Part shown: positions 21,380 to 28,977 of the stretch, piece by piece
Numbering within the stretch: the first letter of the stretch is position 1
Layout of the letters: every line of letters begins with the position of its first letter
Virus record (IMG/VR): IMGVR_UViG_3300029957_000027
Coordinates: 1-33,484 of that record
Origin: a virus
Reading direction: 5' to 3' (one strand)
DNA: 33,484 bases
Translations under genes and position numbers: made by a program
The notes under the pieces: model-generated
What the model was told of the DNA's origin: nothing
Databases searched by the model: none
Seen by the model: only the letters and a program-made list of their open reading frames with translations

Positions 21380-22836
21380 CGCGGACGGGTTCATGGACGA
21401 CCGGGAAGAAAAAGAGGATCGAGCCGATCGCTGTCGGTGCTCTCAGCTTTCCTAACCTGGCGCAAGGACTCGTTGGGGTGAGCGACAAAACGTTGCAGGA
21501 CCACCTGACCCTCTACCAGGGCTACGTGGCCGAGCTCGCCGCCCTCGACGCGGCCCGCGCGCAGCCGACGCGCTTCCCGCCGTCCATCCCATCGGGCGAG
21601 CTCGCCGCCCTCCTGGCCTCCCCCGTGCGCGATCTGGCGCTCACCGTGAACGACGGCCAGCTCGGGGAGGCGGTCGCCCAGGTCGAGGGGGAGCTGACCG
21701 CGCGCGGGATCGTGTGGCGGCCGCTCTGGTACATCGGCGAGCCCGACTTCTGGACGACCGACCAGGCGACCTCGATCAACCTCCCCTGGTACTTGGCGAG
21801 CGATCGGATCTGGGAGCTCGTGAACGAGCAGGACCAGCGCTACACGCGGGAGGAGGTGGTCTCGATCCTGCGGCACGAGGTCGGTCACGCGCTCGGCTAC
21901 GCCTTCGAGATCTGGCGGGACGGCTACTGGAAGCGGACCTTCGGCGACTTCTTCGCCCCCTACCTCGACGAGTACACCCCCGACCCCACCAGCACCGACT
22001 ACGTGCGCCACCTCCACGGGATGGTCTCGGCGGCCAACGCCCACTACGCCCAGAAGCACGCGGACGAGGACTGGGCCGAGACCTTCGCGACCTGGCTCGA
22101 TCCCGGCTCCCGCTGGCGCGAGGAGTACGCCGAATGGCCCGGCGCGCTGGCGAAGCTCGAGACGGTGGAGACGCTCCTCTCGAGCTGGGGACGGGCCTAT
22201 GGGCCGCCGGTCAACACCATGGTCGGGCGCCGCGTGCCGTACACGACGCTCGACTACACGGTCGGCGAGTACCTCGGGGTGAAGGCTGGCCCCGACCCAG
22301 CCGAGGCGCTCCTGCGGCGGGCGCCAACCGTTTACGACGCGGTGGTCCTGCACGAGCTGTTCTTCGGCGGGCTCGCGCGCGGCGCCGGCGTCGCTGGCCC
22401 TGGGCCCGCCTTCACCGCCGCAGTCGGGCCCGGCGGCTTCGACGGCTGGTGGGCGGACTTCCGCGCCGTCGCGCGCGCGTCGACTGGCTGGGCGCTGGCG
22501 GTCTGGGACGCTCGGGCGGGGCGCGTGCGCAACGTCCTGGTCGACGGCCACGCGAACGGCGTCCCGGCTGGCTGCCAGGTCCTGGTGGCGCTCGACTGCT
22601 TCGACCACGCCTTCGCTGGCGACGTGGGGATCCGCAAGGACGTCTATGTCGCGAGCTGGGCGCGGAACGTGAACTGGGGCCTCGTCGACCTCCGCGTGCT
22701 GCAGGCGGCGCCGGGCTTCGGGCTCACGCTCCCGGTCCCGCCGCTCTCCACGCCAGCGCTCGTTCCGACGGTGAGTCTGGTCCTGCCCCTTCGCACGGAA
22801 GACCCGACCGTCGAAGACCAGGAGCCGCTGGTCTAA
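21376..22836 (+). CDS. SOD-like / zinc metallopeptidase chimera
   Basis: A 486-residue protein starting at ATG 21376 (ATGA overlap). Residues 31-60 (GLVGVSDKTLQDHLTLYQGY) resemble the first helix of Fe/Mn superoxide dismutases, with His43 as the candidate ligand. Residues 110-245 carry a zinc metallopeptidase signature: SILRHEVGHALGYAFE (His167, Glu168, His171) and DEDWAETFATW (Glu235 as third ligand). Residues 318-440 match the rest of a Fe/Mn SOD: VVLHELFFGGL (His326), GFDGWWADFRA, GWALAVWD, LDCFDHAF (Asp407, His411) and WARNVNW. So three canonical SOD ligands remain, and the peptidase sits where the SOD helical hairpin turns. Location before the terminase nuclease suggests a virion or assembly role. 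Activity of either half is unproven. Confidence 0.75.
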   Translation: MTRTGSWTTGKKKRIEPIAVGALSFPNLAQGLVGVSDKTLQDHLTLYQGYVAELAALDAARAQPTRFPPSIPSGELAALLASPVRDLALTVNDGQLGEAVAQVEGELTARGIVWRPLWYIGEPDFWTTDQATSINLPWYLASDRIWELVNEQDQRYTREEVVSILRHEVGHALGYAFEIWRDGYWKRTFGDFFAPYLDEYTPDPTSTDYVRHLHGMVSAANAHYAQKHADEDWAETFATWLDPGSRWREEYAEWPGALAKLETVETLLSSWGRAYGPPVNTMVGRRVPYTTLDYTVGEYLGVKAGPDPAEALLRRAPTVYDAVVLHELFFGGLARGAGVAGPGPAFTAAVGPGGFDGWWADFRAVARASTGWALAVWDARAGRVRNVLVDGHANGVPAGCQVLVALDCFDHAFAGDVGIRKDVYVASWARNVNWGLVDLRVLQAAPGFGLTLPVPPLSTPALVPTVSLVLPLRTEDPTVEDQEPLV

Positions 22837-22839
22837 TCG

Positions 22840-23592
22840 GTGGCGAACTTCGGCATCCCGCTCCCGGCGATCCCCATCTGGCCGGTCAAGCACAGCTTGG
22901 AAAAGCTGCGCGAGGTCCAGAGCGATCCCTTCACCTTCAGCCACGGGTACCGGCTTGAGGCCGTCACCCCCGGCGAGCGGAAGTTCCCCAGCTTCGAGAA
23001 GTGCGTCCAGACCGGGTTGATGGCCGCCGAGCTCGCCGCGCGCCGCATGCCGGTGTACGTGGGGGTGGACCTCGCGGGGAAGAAGCGGAAGGGCAACGCG
23101 ATCTTCGCGCTGGGGCTCGACGCCAACCTTCGCCGCTGCCCGGTCGAGATCCGCTGCGGCCATTGGACGTCCCCCGACACGGCCCGCAACCTGGCCGAGG
23201 TGGTGCAGAACCACGACGTCCGCTTCATCCAGGTCGAGAACAACGGGTACCAGCAGGCGCTGATCGATTGGGTGAAGGAGAGCAAGTACGACTTCTGGAT
23301 GAAGATCGAGTCGTTCACCACCGGCTCGAACAAGACGGACCCCGACGTGGGTCTGCCGGCGCTGGAGGTCGAGTTCTTCAACGAGGGGTGGATCATCCCG
23401 GGCGGGGAGTTCGAGGGGCACCCGCCGGCGTGCGCCTGCGATTGGTGCAGGTTCCGCGACGAGTTCGTGAACTACCCGAAGGGGACCAGCACCGACGTCG
23501 TCATGGCCGCCTGGATCTGCCGCGATGCCGCCTCGAAGTGGGCGCCCAAGCGGTCGACGCCGTTCAAGGGTCGGAACTTCAGCAGGCGGTGA
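22840..23592 (+). CDS. Large terminase, nuclease (RNase H-like) domain only
   Basis: A 250-residue protein starting at GTG 22840, 3 nt after the previous stop. Residues 11-45 (IPIWPVKHSLEKLREV; DPFTFSHGYRLEA) look like the hinge between terminase motor and nuclease. Then YVGVDLAGK (73-81, Asp77), FIQVENNGYQQAL (129-141, Glu133) and GTSTDVVMAAWI (215-226, Asp219) form the acidic triad of the terminase RNase H-like nuclease, which would cut concatemers and genome ends. There is no Walker motif. A Cys cluster (CACDWC, 198-203) is an odd insertion. It complements the ATPase-only gene at 6716-7558. Confidence 0.8.
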   Translation: MANFGIPLPAIPIWPVKHSLEKLREVQSDPFTFSHGYRLEAVTPGERKFPSFEKCVQTGLMAAELAARRMPVYVGVDLAGKKRKGNAIFALGLDANLRRCPVEIRCGHWTSPDTARNLAEVVQNHDVRFIQVENNGYQQALIDWVKESKYDFWMKIESFTTGSNKTDPDVGLPALEVEFFNEGWIIPGGEFEGHPPACACDWCRFRDEFVNYPKGTSTDVVMAAWICRDAASKWAPKRSTPFKGRNFSRR

Positions 23593-23603
23593 CCGACCTC
23601 GGG

Positions 23604-23609
23604 TAGCAT
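23604..23609 (+). promoter_or_regulatory. TAGCAT -10 box, leaderless geometry
   Basis: TAGCAT lies in the 25-nt gap after the terminase nuclease gene, 8 nt before the ATG at 23618. No clear -35 is visible. Confidence 0.5.
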
Positions 23610-23617
23610 CCGGGGCC

Positions 23618-23896
23618 ATGCCCAAGCCGCGCGCCGTCGACGTGATCGAGATCGAACGGGCCGACGTCGGTCCCCTGAAGCAGCTGGCCAACGTGGCGAT
23701 CAAGCTGCGGCTCGGGGGAGCGCGGAGGGGCTACGTGTTCACCATGACGAGATCGGCGTACGAGGCGAAGACGCCGGACCTTCGGATGCGGGAGGCGCAG
23801 GCGCTGGGGAACCTGGTGCACCCCCACCCGTGCACGCTGATCATCATGCCGGACGAGGCGCCGGACCTTCGCGCCTACCAGATCGTGGCGAAGTGA
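23618..23896 (+). CDS. Hypothetical small protein
   Basis: A 92-residue protein with a beta/alpha look (VDVIEIERADVGPLKQLANV; RGYVFTMTRSAYEAKTPDLR). The start is set by the TAGCAT box 8 nt upstream. Its stop overlaps the GTG of the ParB-methyltransferase gene. No family recognised. Confidence 0.6.
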   Translation: MPKPRAVDVIEIERADVGPLKQLANVAIKLRLGGARRGYVFTMTRSAYEAKTPDLRMREAQALGNLVHPHPCTLIIMPDEAPDLRAYQIVAK

Positions 23897-25461
23897 GCGC
23901 GCGGAAGAAGAAGGCGGCGGGGCCAGCGCTGGCGCCGCTTCCGGTGGTCGATGGGCCGCGCCGCCAGAGGATCCAATACATGGACCTCGACGAGCTGCTG
24001 AAGCGGAAGCACCCCGACAACAGCAAGCTCCACGACCAGGCGCTGATCGAGGAGATGATCGCCGACAACGGCTTCGTCTCGCCGCCGCTCCTCGATGAGC
24101 GGTCCGGGCTCCTCGCGTTCGGCCACGGCCGGCTCGACCAGCTGGCGGCGATGAAGGCGGCGGGCGCGCCGGTGCCAGAAGGTGTCGAGGATCTCGACGG
24201 GGCCTGGATGGTTCCGGTGATCCTGGGCGTCAGCTTCGCCAGCGACGAGGCCCTGCTGAAGTACCTCGTCGGCGACAACCGAGCGGTCGAGAAGGGCGGC
24301 TGGGACAACAAGAAACTGGTCGAGGCGCTGTCGCGGATCGGGAAGGAGAACCTGCGGGCGACGGGGTTCGCGTCCTCGGACCTGGTGACCTTCCTGGCGC
24401 GGCTGAAGAACACCGAGCCGCGCGGGCGGGGAGACGCAGAGGCGGTCCCCGATCTCCCGAAGCGGTCGGTCACCAAGCCGGGGCAGCTCTGGCAGCAGAC
24501 GCTCGTCATGATCCACGCCGATCCACCCTACGGAATGGGGAAGGAGGCCGAGGGAATCGAGAACGACAACCTCTACGAGGCGAAGCTCGACGCCTTTCAG
24601 AACGAGTGGTGGGCGGCCTGGCGCAAGCACCTCTCGGAGGTCGGCAGCTCCTACGTCTGGGGGAACGCCCCGGACCTCTGGCGGTGGTGGTGGCGGCACC
24701 TCGAAGCTGCTGGTGGGCTCGTCATGCGGAACGAGATCGTCTGGGAGAAGGGCCACGGCCACGGAGAACGGACCGCCTCGGCCCATTCGTACCCGCCGGC
24801 GTCGGAGCGCTGTCTCCTCTTCATGCTCGGCGGCCAGCAGTTCCTCGGCAACCAAAACCAGGACGACTACTCCGCCGGCTACGAGCCGCTGCGCGCGTGG
24901 ATGGAGGCGGAGCGCGACAAGGCCGGCTGGGACAACCCGGCGATCAACCGGCTGACGAAGACGAAGATGGCGAGCCACTGGTTCACGCGCTCCCAGTTCA
25001 TGCCGATCAGCGAAGGACACTACGAGGCATTGCAGAAGGCGACGAAGCCGTCCGGCATCCCCTCCTTCGTCGAGAGCTACGGCGCGATCTCGAAGCGATT
25101 CTCGAAGTCGTTCAAGCACCGGCGCGAGCTGACCGCCGCCCTCCGCGAGACCCGCAGCTACTTCGACAACACCCACGACGCGATGACGGACGTGTGGAGC
25201 TTCCCTCGCGTGGTCGGAGAGGAGCGCTTCGATCACGCCACGCCCAAGCCGGTCGCGCTGGTCGCGCGCGCCATCAAGACGAGCGCCCCGCCGGGCGCTG
25301 CGGTCGGCGTCCCCTTCGCCGGCACGGGCCCAGAGTTCGTGGCGGCCGAGCAGTGGGAGCGGCGCGCGTTCGGGGTCGAGATCACCCCGGCCTATTGCGA
25401 CGTAATTGTTCAGCGCTGGCAGGATTTTTCAGGAGGCCGCGCGAAGAAGCTGGCAGGCTGA
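23893..25461 (+). CDS. ParB-like / DNA methyltransferase fusion
   Basis: A 522-residue protein. Residues about 25-125 are a ParB/sulfiredoxin-like domain (PDNSKLHDQALIEEM, then a Leu-rich stretch and FGHGRLDQLAAM), common at the front of phage methyltransferases. The methyltransferase carries DPPYGMG (210-216), EIVWEKG (281-287), a long target-recognition region, TPKPVALV (450-457) and VGVPFAGTG (471-479). Two oddities: the AdoMet motif has Val where DPF normally has Asp, and the usual segment between PGQLW and DPPYG is shortened to about ten residues. Either could lower activity. It starts at GTG 23893 in a GTGA overlap. Confidence 0.8.
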   Translation: MSARKKKAAGPALAPLPVVDGPRRQRIQYMDLDELLKRKHPDNSKLHDQALIEEMIADNGFVSPPLLDERSGLLAFGHGRLDQLAAMKAAGAPVPEGVEDLDGAWMVPVILGVSFASDEALLKYLVGDNRAVEKGGWDNKKLVEALSRIGKENLRATGFASSDLVTFLARLKNTEPRGRGDAEAVPDLPKRSVTKPGQLWQQTLVMIHADPPYGMGKEAEGIENDNLYEAKLDAFQNEWWAAWRKHLSEVGSSYVWGNAPDLWRWWWRHLEAAGGLVMRNEIVWEKGHGHGERTASAHSYPPASERCLLFMLGGQQFLGNQNQDDYSAGYEPLRAWMEAERDKAGWDNPAINRLTKTKMASHWFTRSQFMPISEGHYEALQKATKPSGIPSFVESYGAISKRFSKSFKHRRELTAALRETRSYFDNTHDAMTDVWSFPRVVGEERFDHATPKPVALVARAIKTSAPPGAAVGVPFAGTGPEFVAAEQWERRAFGVEITPAYCDVIVQRWQDFSGGRAKKLAG

Positions 25462-25462
25462 C

Positions 25463-25492
25463 TGGACCCACCCCCGCCCCGGGAGGTAGGCT
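25463..25492 (+). promoter_or_regulatory. Promoter TGGACC, N18, TAGGCT, leaderless geometry
   Basis: TGGACC (25463-25468), an 18-nt spacer and TAGGCT (25487-25492) fill the gap after the methyltransferase, 7 nt before the ATG at 25500. The promoter at 25891 has the same layout. Confidence 0.6.
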
Positions 25493-25499
25493 TTCGTCC

Positions 25500-25880
25500 A
25501 TGGGTGCAGGAGAAGGATCGCGCGGCGGCAAGGTCGTCGGGCACACGAGCTCGGGGCGTCCGATCTATGCCAAGGAGGCGACGGCGAAGGCGGCGATGGG
25601 GATGGACCCACACCCGGGGGTGAGGCAGACGACAGCGCACGCGCCGTTCCATACCGCCCAGGTCCAGAAGCTAGAGAAGGGCGCGGCGACCGGATACGGG
25701 CGGACTCTCCCGCGCGAGCCGACCATGCTTGAGAGAGCAGGGGCGCATGCCGAAGCGCCGCACGTCACGAACCTCACGAAGATTAAAGAGCGGGTCGTCT
25801 CCGAGGATCGTCCCCTCCGTCCGCGAGGGAATCTCGATCGCCCCGCTGTCCTGAACAAGCCCGGCTACAACCCCCGCTGA
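25500..25880 (+). CDS. Hypothetical basic disordered protein
   Basis: A 126-residue protein rich in Gly, Lys, Arg and Pro with few hydrophobic stretches, probably disordered (for example SSGRPIYAKEATAKAAMG). The start is set by the promoter 7 nt upstream. No family recognised. It has its own promoter on each side, so it is probably a single-gene unit. Confidence 0.55.
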   Translation: MGAGEGSRGGKVVGHTSSGRPIYAKEATAKAAMGMDPHPGVRQTTAHAPFHTAQVQKLEKGAATGYGRTLPREPTMLERAGAHAEAPHVTNLTKIKERVVSEDRPLRPRGNLDRPAVLNKPGYNPR

Positions 25881-25890
25881 CCGTTTCCGG

Positions 25891-25920
25891 TGGACCCCGC
25901 CCCCATCGCGGTGGCAGGCT
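25891..25920 (+). promoter_or_regulatory. Promoter TGGACC, N18, CAGGCT, leaderless geometry
   Basis: TGGACC (25891-25896), an 18-nt spacer and CAGGCT (25915-25920) lie 7 nt before the ATG at 25928. Apart from the first base of the -10, the hexamers and all spacings equal those at 25463-25492. Confidence 0.6.
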
Positions 25921-25927
25921 GTTCGCC

Positions 25928-26239
25928 ATGCCCAAGCCCGACGAGTCGCCCGGCGCGGAAGACGACCTCTGGTATCCACGGACCCAGAGCTTCGACGTGG
26001 TGATCTTGAAGAAGAACGTCAACACGGTCACGGCGAAGCCCGAGGACTTCAAGCGGGTGCAGGTAAGGGCCGACAGCGTCTCGGAGGCGGAGAAGAGCCC
26101 CGAGGTCCTGGCCGCGCTCAGCGGCGGCTTCATCGTCCACAAGTTGGTCCCGCCCGGGTACACGACCGAGGCGGAAGTCGACGCCCGCCGGCGTGAGCAC
26201 GAGGAGCGGCACGGCGGCGGCGACAGGTCGAAGGTCTGA
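25928..26239 (+). CDS. Hypothetical small protein
   Basis: A 103-residue protein with a beta/alpha core (SFDVVILKKNVNTVTAKPED; FIVHKLVPPGY) and a charged helical tail. Start chosen by the promoter 7 nt upstream. A ten-base stretch near its start (ATGCCCAAGC) also occurs at 23618, but the proteins are not alike beyond that. Function unknown. Confidence 0.6.
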   Translation: MPKPDESPGAEDDLWYPRTQSFDVVILKKNVNTVTAKPEDFKRVQVRADSVSEAEKSPEVLAALSGGFIVHKLVPPGYTTEAEVDARRREHEERHGGGDRSKV

Positions 26240-26242
26240 CCC

Positions 26243-26320
26243 ATGCACCCCGCCGACTTTGGATGGGCTCTCGGGTGCCTCCGCAACGGCCAGCGGATGC
26301 GCGCGCGCCAGGGACGCTGA
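26243..26320 (+). pseudogene. 25-residue DUF2829/Tad2-like N-terminal fragment
   Basis: A short frame from ATG 26243 to TGA 26318-26320. The segment DFGWALGCLRNGQRMRAR closely resembles the opening of DUF2829 proteins (FGxAL..L..G..V.R), the family that includes the Thoeris anti-defence protein Tad2. The family's following GWNGKG segment is missing because the frame stops. It is either a decayed gene or a tiny peptide. Reading the other frames downstream does not restore the family sequence. Confidence 0.4.
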
Positions 26321-26322
26321 CC

Positions 26323-26745
26323 GTGGGCTTCATCGAGAAGGCCGCGACCGGCGCCTACGAGGCGACCATGGACCGAGTCGTCACCAAGCTCGACTACGGC
26401 GTTCAGGACCAGCGGCCCGGGATCGACGAGCAGCAGCGCCGGGAGTTCCTGGCCGAACACAGCGACGGCAAGACGGACGAGAGCTTCCGCCAAGCGCTCA
26501 GCTACCACGGGTTTGTCTGGTGGCCGGTCGAGCGGCTGGCGCTCCTGCCGGGCCCGCTCAAGACGGAGGGCGAATGGAGGAACGACAAGCTGAAGCTGGC
26601 CTACACCCCGAGCGACCTGACGACGGGGTGGCCGGGGGGGCCGGAGGCGTTCGACCGGTACATCCGGGAGGAGAAGCTGAAGCGGCAGGCCACGAAGGGG
26701 AAGGTCACCAAGCAGGACCTCGTCCGCGCGCGCCAGCGCAGGTAG
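26323..26745 (+). CDS. Hypothetical protein upstream of portal
   Basis: A 140-residue protein starting at GTG 26323, 2 nt after the short DUF2829-like frame. It is mixed alpha/beta with aromatic segments (YHGFVWWPVERLALLPG) and a charged helical C-terminus (FDRYIREEKLKRQATKGKV). No family recognised. It could be a small packaging or head protein by position only. Confidence 0.6.
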   Translation: MGFIEKAATGAYEATMDRVVTKLDYGVQDQRPGIDEQQRREFLAEHSDGKTDESFRQALSYHGFVWWPVERLALLPGPLKTEGEWRNDKLKLAYTPSDLTTGWPGGPEAFDRYIREEKLKRQATKGKVTKQDLVRARQRR

Positions 26746-26911
26746 TCTGGCTGCCCTTCTCCACGCGCGCGCTCGAGGACGAGACCAGGTCGCTCGTCGC
26801 CCTGCAGCCTCCACCGCCCGCCCCGCCTCGCCGCGGCCCGCTCCGCCGCTTCCTTCGCTGGTGGTGGCGGACCACGTTGATGTATCTCGGTCGCCCGGAG
26901 TAGGCTGACCC
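26746..26911 (+). other. 166-nt gap with promoter and unstarted open frame
   Basis: An open frame runs from about 26751 to TAG 26901-26903 and would encode a Pro/Arg-rich peptide ending in RFLRWWWRTTLMYLGRPE. It has no ATG, GTG or TTG before its last third, so I do not call it a gene. TTGATG (26877-26882), an 18-nt spacer and TAGGCT (26901-26906) form a promoter 5 nt before the portal GTG at 26912. Confidence 0.5.
26877..26906 (+). promoter_or_regulatory. Promoter TTGATG, N18, TAGGCT, before portal gene
   Basis: The -35 TTGATG is close to consensus and the 18-nt spacer equals that of the promoters at 25463 and 25891. The distance from TAGGCT to the GTG start is 5 nt, near the lower limit for a leaderless start. 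Confidence 0.55.
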
Positions 26912-28690
26912 GTGGCCGCAACGACGATCAAGGGCGCCCCAGCGCCGACAGCGTTCGTCCCCACCGACCAGCAGGTGGTGCAGCTCCTCCAGCAGCGGGC
27001 GGTCTTCGACGTCACCGAGCGTTACGCGAGGCTCGACCGGAAGGAAGCCTTCGCCCGCGCACTCGAGTACGACCACCAGAAGACCGACTGGTGGGGGGAC
27101 CGCGCCGACGCGCTGGAAACGATCTCGCCCGAGGTTCTCTTCCCCGCCGGCACCCAGCCGAGCGGCGGCGAGTCGCCGAAGAAGACCGCGCGCGAGAAGC
27201 GCCCGACCGCCCCCACCCGGAAGGCGAAGACCACCACCCAGCGCTTCACTGACATGCTCTTCAGCTCCCAGCGAATCCCCAAGGTGAAGGTCGAGCAGGA
27301 CGCGGACACCGAGGACTACCTGGACGCGGTCAGGGAGGCGGGCCGCTTCTGGCGATCGATGCGGATCGCCCGCAACAAGGGCGGCGGCATGGGCTCGGTC
27401 ATGATGACCGTCCACGTCGTCGAGAGCCGCTGGGTCTTCGAGGTCCACAACGCCAAGTACGTCGCGGTGAAGATCTGGAAGGACAAGCGCAACTGGAGCC
27501 TCCGCGGCGTGCTGCTCATGTATCGGACGCTCCGCACGGAGCCCGGCGCTGACGACGACGGCAAGCCCGACGGGAGCATCCGCCAGGTCGAGTACCTGGT
27601 CCGTCGGATCATCACGGAGAACGACGACATCCGGTACACCGAGATCACGGTCGACGCCGCCAAGGCGGACCCGGCGAACGCATGGACGATCGATCCCCAG
27701 CTCTCCCTGCACCACGGGCTCGGCGTCTTCCCCGGCACCTGGATCCAGAACATCGCCGATGAGGAGGACGAGGACGGCGGCGGCGCCGACTGCGAGGGGG
27801 CCTTCGAGACGATCGACACGAACGACCGCCTGATCTCTCAGGCGAACTACGCCACCCTCGCCAACTGCGATCCCACCGTCATCACCTCGACGGATCCCCA
27901 CGTAGTCGACGGCAATGGGGCGATGGTGAAGGGATCCGACTTCGCGATGGAGGTCGGCCTCCAGGGCTCGGCCCGGTACATGGAGATGACCGGGTCTGGC
28001 ATCGAGATGGCGCTCAAGGTCTCCGACAAGCTGGAGAGCCAGATCGACGAGATCACCGGCGCCGTCTTCCCCGACGACCAGGACATCGCCAACAGCCAGA
28101 GCGCCAAGGCGATCGAGCTCCGCTATGCCCCGATGATCTCCCGCTGCGACGACCTCCGCGGCCAGTATGGGGACGCGATCGTCGAGGTGATGAAGATCGT
28201 GGTGCTCATCGGGAAGAAGGCCGAGGCCCCGGTGCAGCTCCCGGACGGCGAGGACGGGCAGACGCGGATCGGGAAGTTCAAGCTGGACATGCCGATGCGC
28301 CGCGCGCCCGCAGCAGACGGCCAAGCCACCGACGAGCTCGTACCCCAGAAGCTCGGCGCCGGCGGGTACATGAGCCTCAAGTGGGGGCCCTACTTCCCCC
28401 CCACCGAGAACGACATCAAGGACATGATCCAGAACAGCACCGCGGCGAACGCCTCGCGGCTCATCACCCAGGTGACGGCCGCCACCCGCGTGGCTCCCCT
28501 CTTCGGCGTGACCGACGTGGAGGCAGAGGTGGCCGGCGCCAACGCCGAGAGCCAGGAGCAGGCGGAGCGAGCGCTGGCCGGGTTCGAGGGCGGCGTAAAA
28601 ATGGAGCGCACCGTCGTCGAGGGGACGCAGTCGGAGCAGGACGGGGACGGCCAGAACAGCCCCGGCGCCGGCCAGGGCGGCCAGCCGTGA
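26912..28690 (+). CDS. Phage portal protein (SPP1 gp6-like)
   Basis: A 592-residue protein with the features of a portal, the dodecameric ring through which DNA is packaged. A helical N-terminus and a basic linker (about 75-110) precede RFTDMLFSSQRIPKV, a wing-type alpha/beta region (about 150-290), then ETIDTNDRLISQANYATLA, IEMALKVSDKLESQIDEITG and ANSQSAKAIELRYAPM, which resemble the crown and stem helices of SPP1-type portals. The C-terminus is a disordered Gly/Gln tail. It starts at GTG 26912, and the stop overlaps the next GTG. It lies about 3 kb after the terminase nuclease gene, the usual order. Confidence 0.8.
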   Translation: MAATTIKGAPAPTAFVPTDQQVVQLLQQRAVFDVTERYARLDRKEAFARALEYDHQKTDWWGDRADALETISPEVLFPAGTQPSGGESPKKTAREKRPTAPTRKAKTTTQRFTDMLFSSQRIPKVKVEQDADTEDYLDAVREAGRFWRSMRIARNKGGGMGSVMMTVHVVESRWVFEVHNAKYVAVKIWKDKRNWSLRGVLLMYRTLRTEPGADDDGKPDGSIRQVEYLVRRIITENDDIRYTEITVDAAKADPANAWTIDPQLSLHHGLGVFPGTWIQNIADEEDEDGGGADCEGAFETIDTNDRLISQANYATLANCDPTVITSTDPHVVDGNGAMVKGSDFAMEVGLQGSARYMEMTGSGIEMALKVSDKLESQIDEITGAVFPDDQDIANSQSAKAIELRYAPMISRCDDLRGQYGDAIVEVMKIVVLIGKKAEAPVQLPDGEDGQTRIGKFKLDMPMRRAPAADGQATDELVPQKLGAGGYMSLKWGPYFPPTENDIKDMIQNSTAANASRLITQVTAATRVAPLFGVTDVEAEVAGANAESQEQAERALAGFEGGVKMERTVVEGTQSEQDGDGQNSPGAGQGGQP

Positions 28691-28977
28691 GCGAGCGCGT
28701 CGACATCGGCCACGGCGTCACGATCTCGATCTGCTACTACCCGACCGAGAAGGACGCTCCCGGGATCGACCCATCGCTGGCGGGGAAGCTGTCCGGCTTC
28801 GACTATTGGCACTCGTGCAAGGACGGGAAAGAGGCGCTCGGGTTCATCCCGCTCGACGACGGAGCGCGCGGATGGACGCTCGATAAGCTGGAGCCGCTGA
28901 CGGTCTCGCCGTCGTTGCTCTGCCGGGCCTGCGGCCACCACGGCTTCGTCAAAGACGGCCGCTGGATCCCCTGCTGA
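28687..28977 (+). CDS. DUF6527-like small zinc-binding protein
   Basis: A 96-residue protein starting at GTG 28687 (GTGA). It has FDYWHSCKDG, a GWTLDKLEPLTVSPSLLC segment and RACGHHGFVKDGRW. The SPSL...C.AC..H.F...GRW pattern matches small phage proteins of the DUF6527 type, probably one zinc site. Function unknown. It ends in a TGATG overlap with the HAD gene. Confidence 0.65.
   Translation: MSERVDIGHGVTISICYYPTEKDAPGIDPSLAGKLSGFDYWHSCKDGKEALGFIPLDDGARGWTLDKLEPLTVSPSLLCRACGHHGFVKDGRWIPC

Noticed and set aside
21391-23703. 770-residue open frame on the minus strand
   Set aside because: It lies opposite the SOD/peptidase and terminase nuclease genes, which have clear motifs. Its composition (Arg, Gly, Leu, Val, Asp rich, no domain) is the usual antisense shadow of GC-rich DNA.
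26751-26903. Small Pro/Arg/Trp-rich protein
   Set aside because: No ATG, GTG or TTG opens the frame, and the promoter for the portal overlaps its end.
26705-28324. 539-residue open frame on the minus strand
   Set aside because: Antisense to the portal gene; no motif and no supported start.
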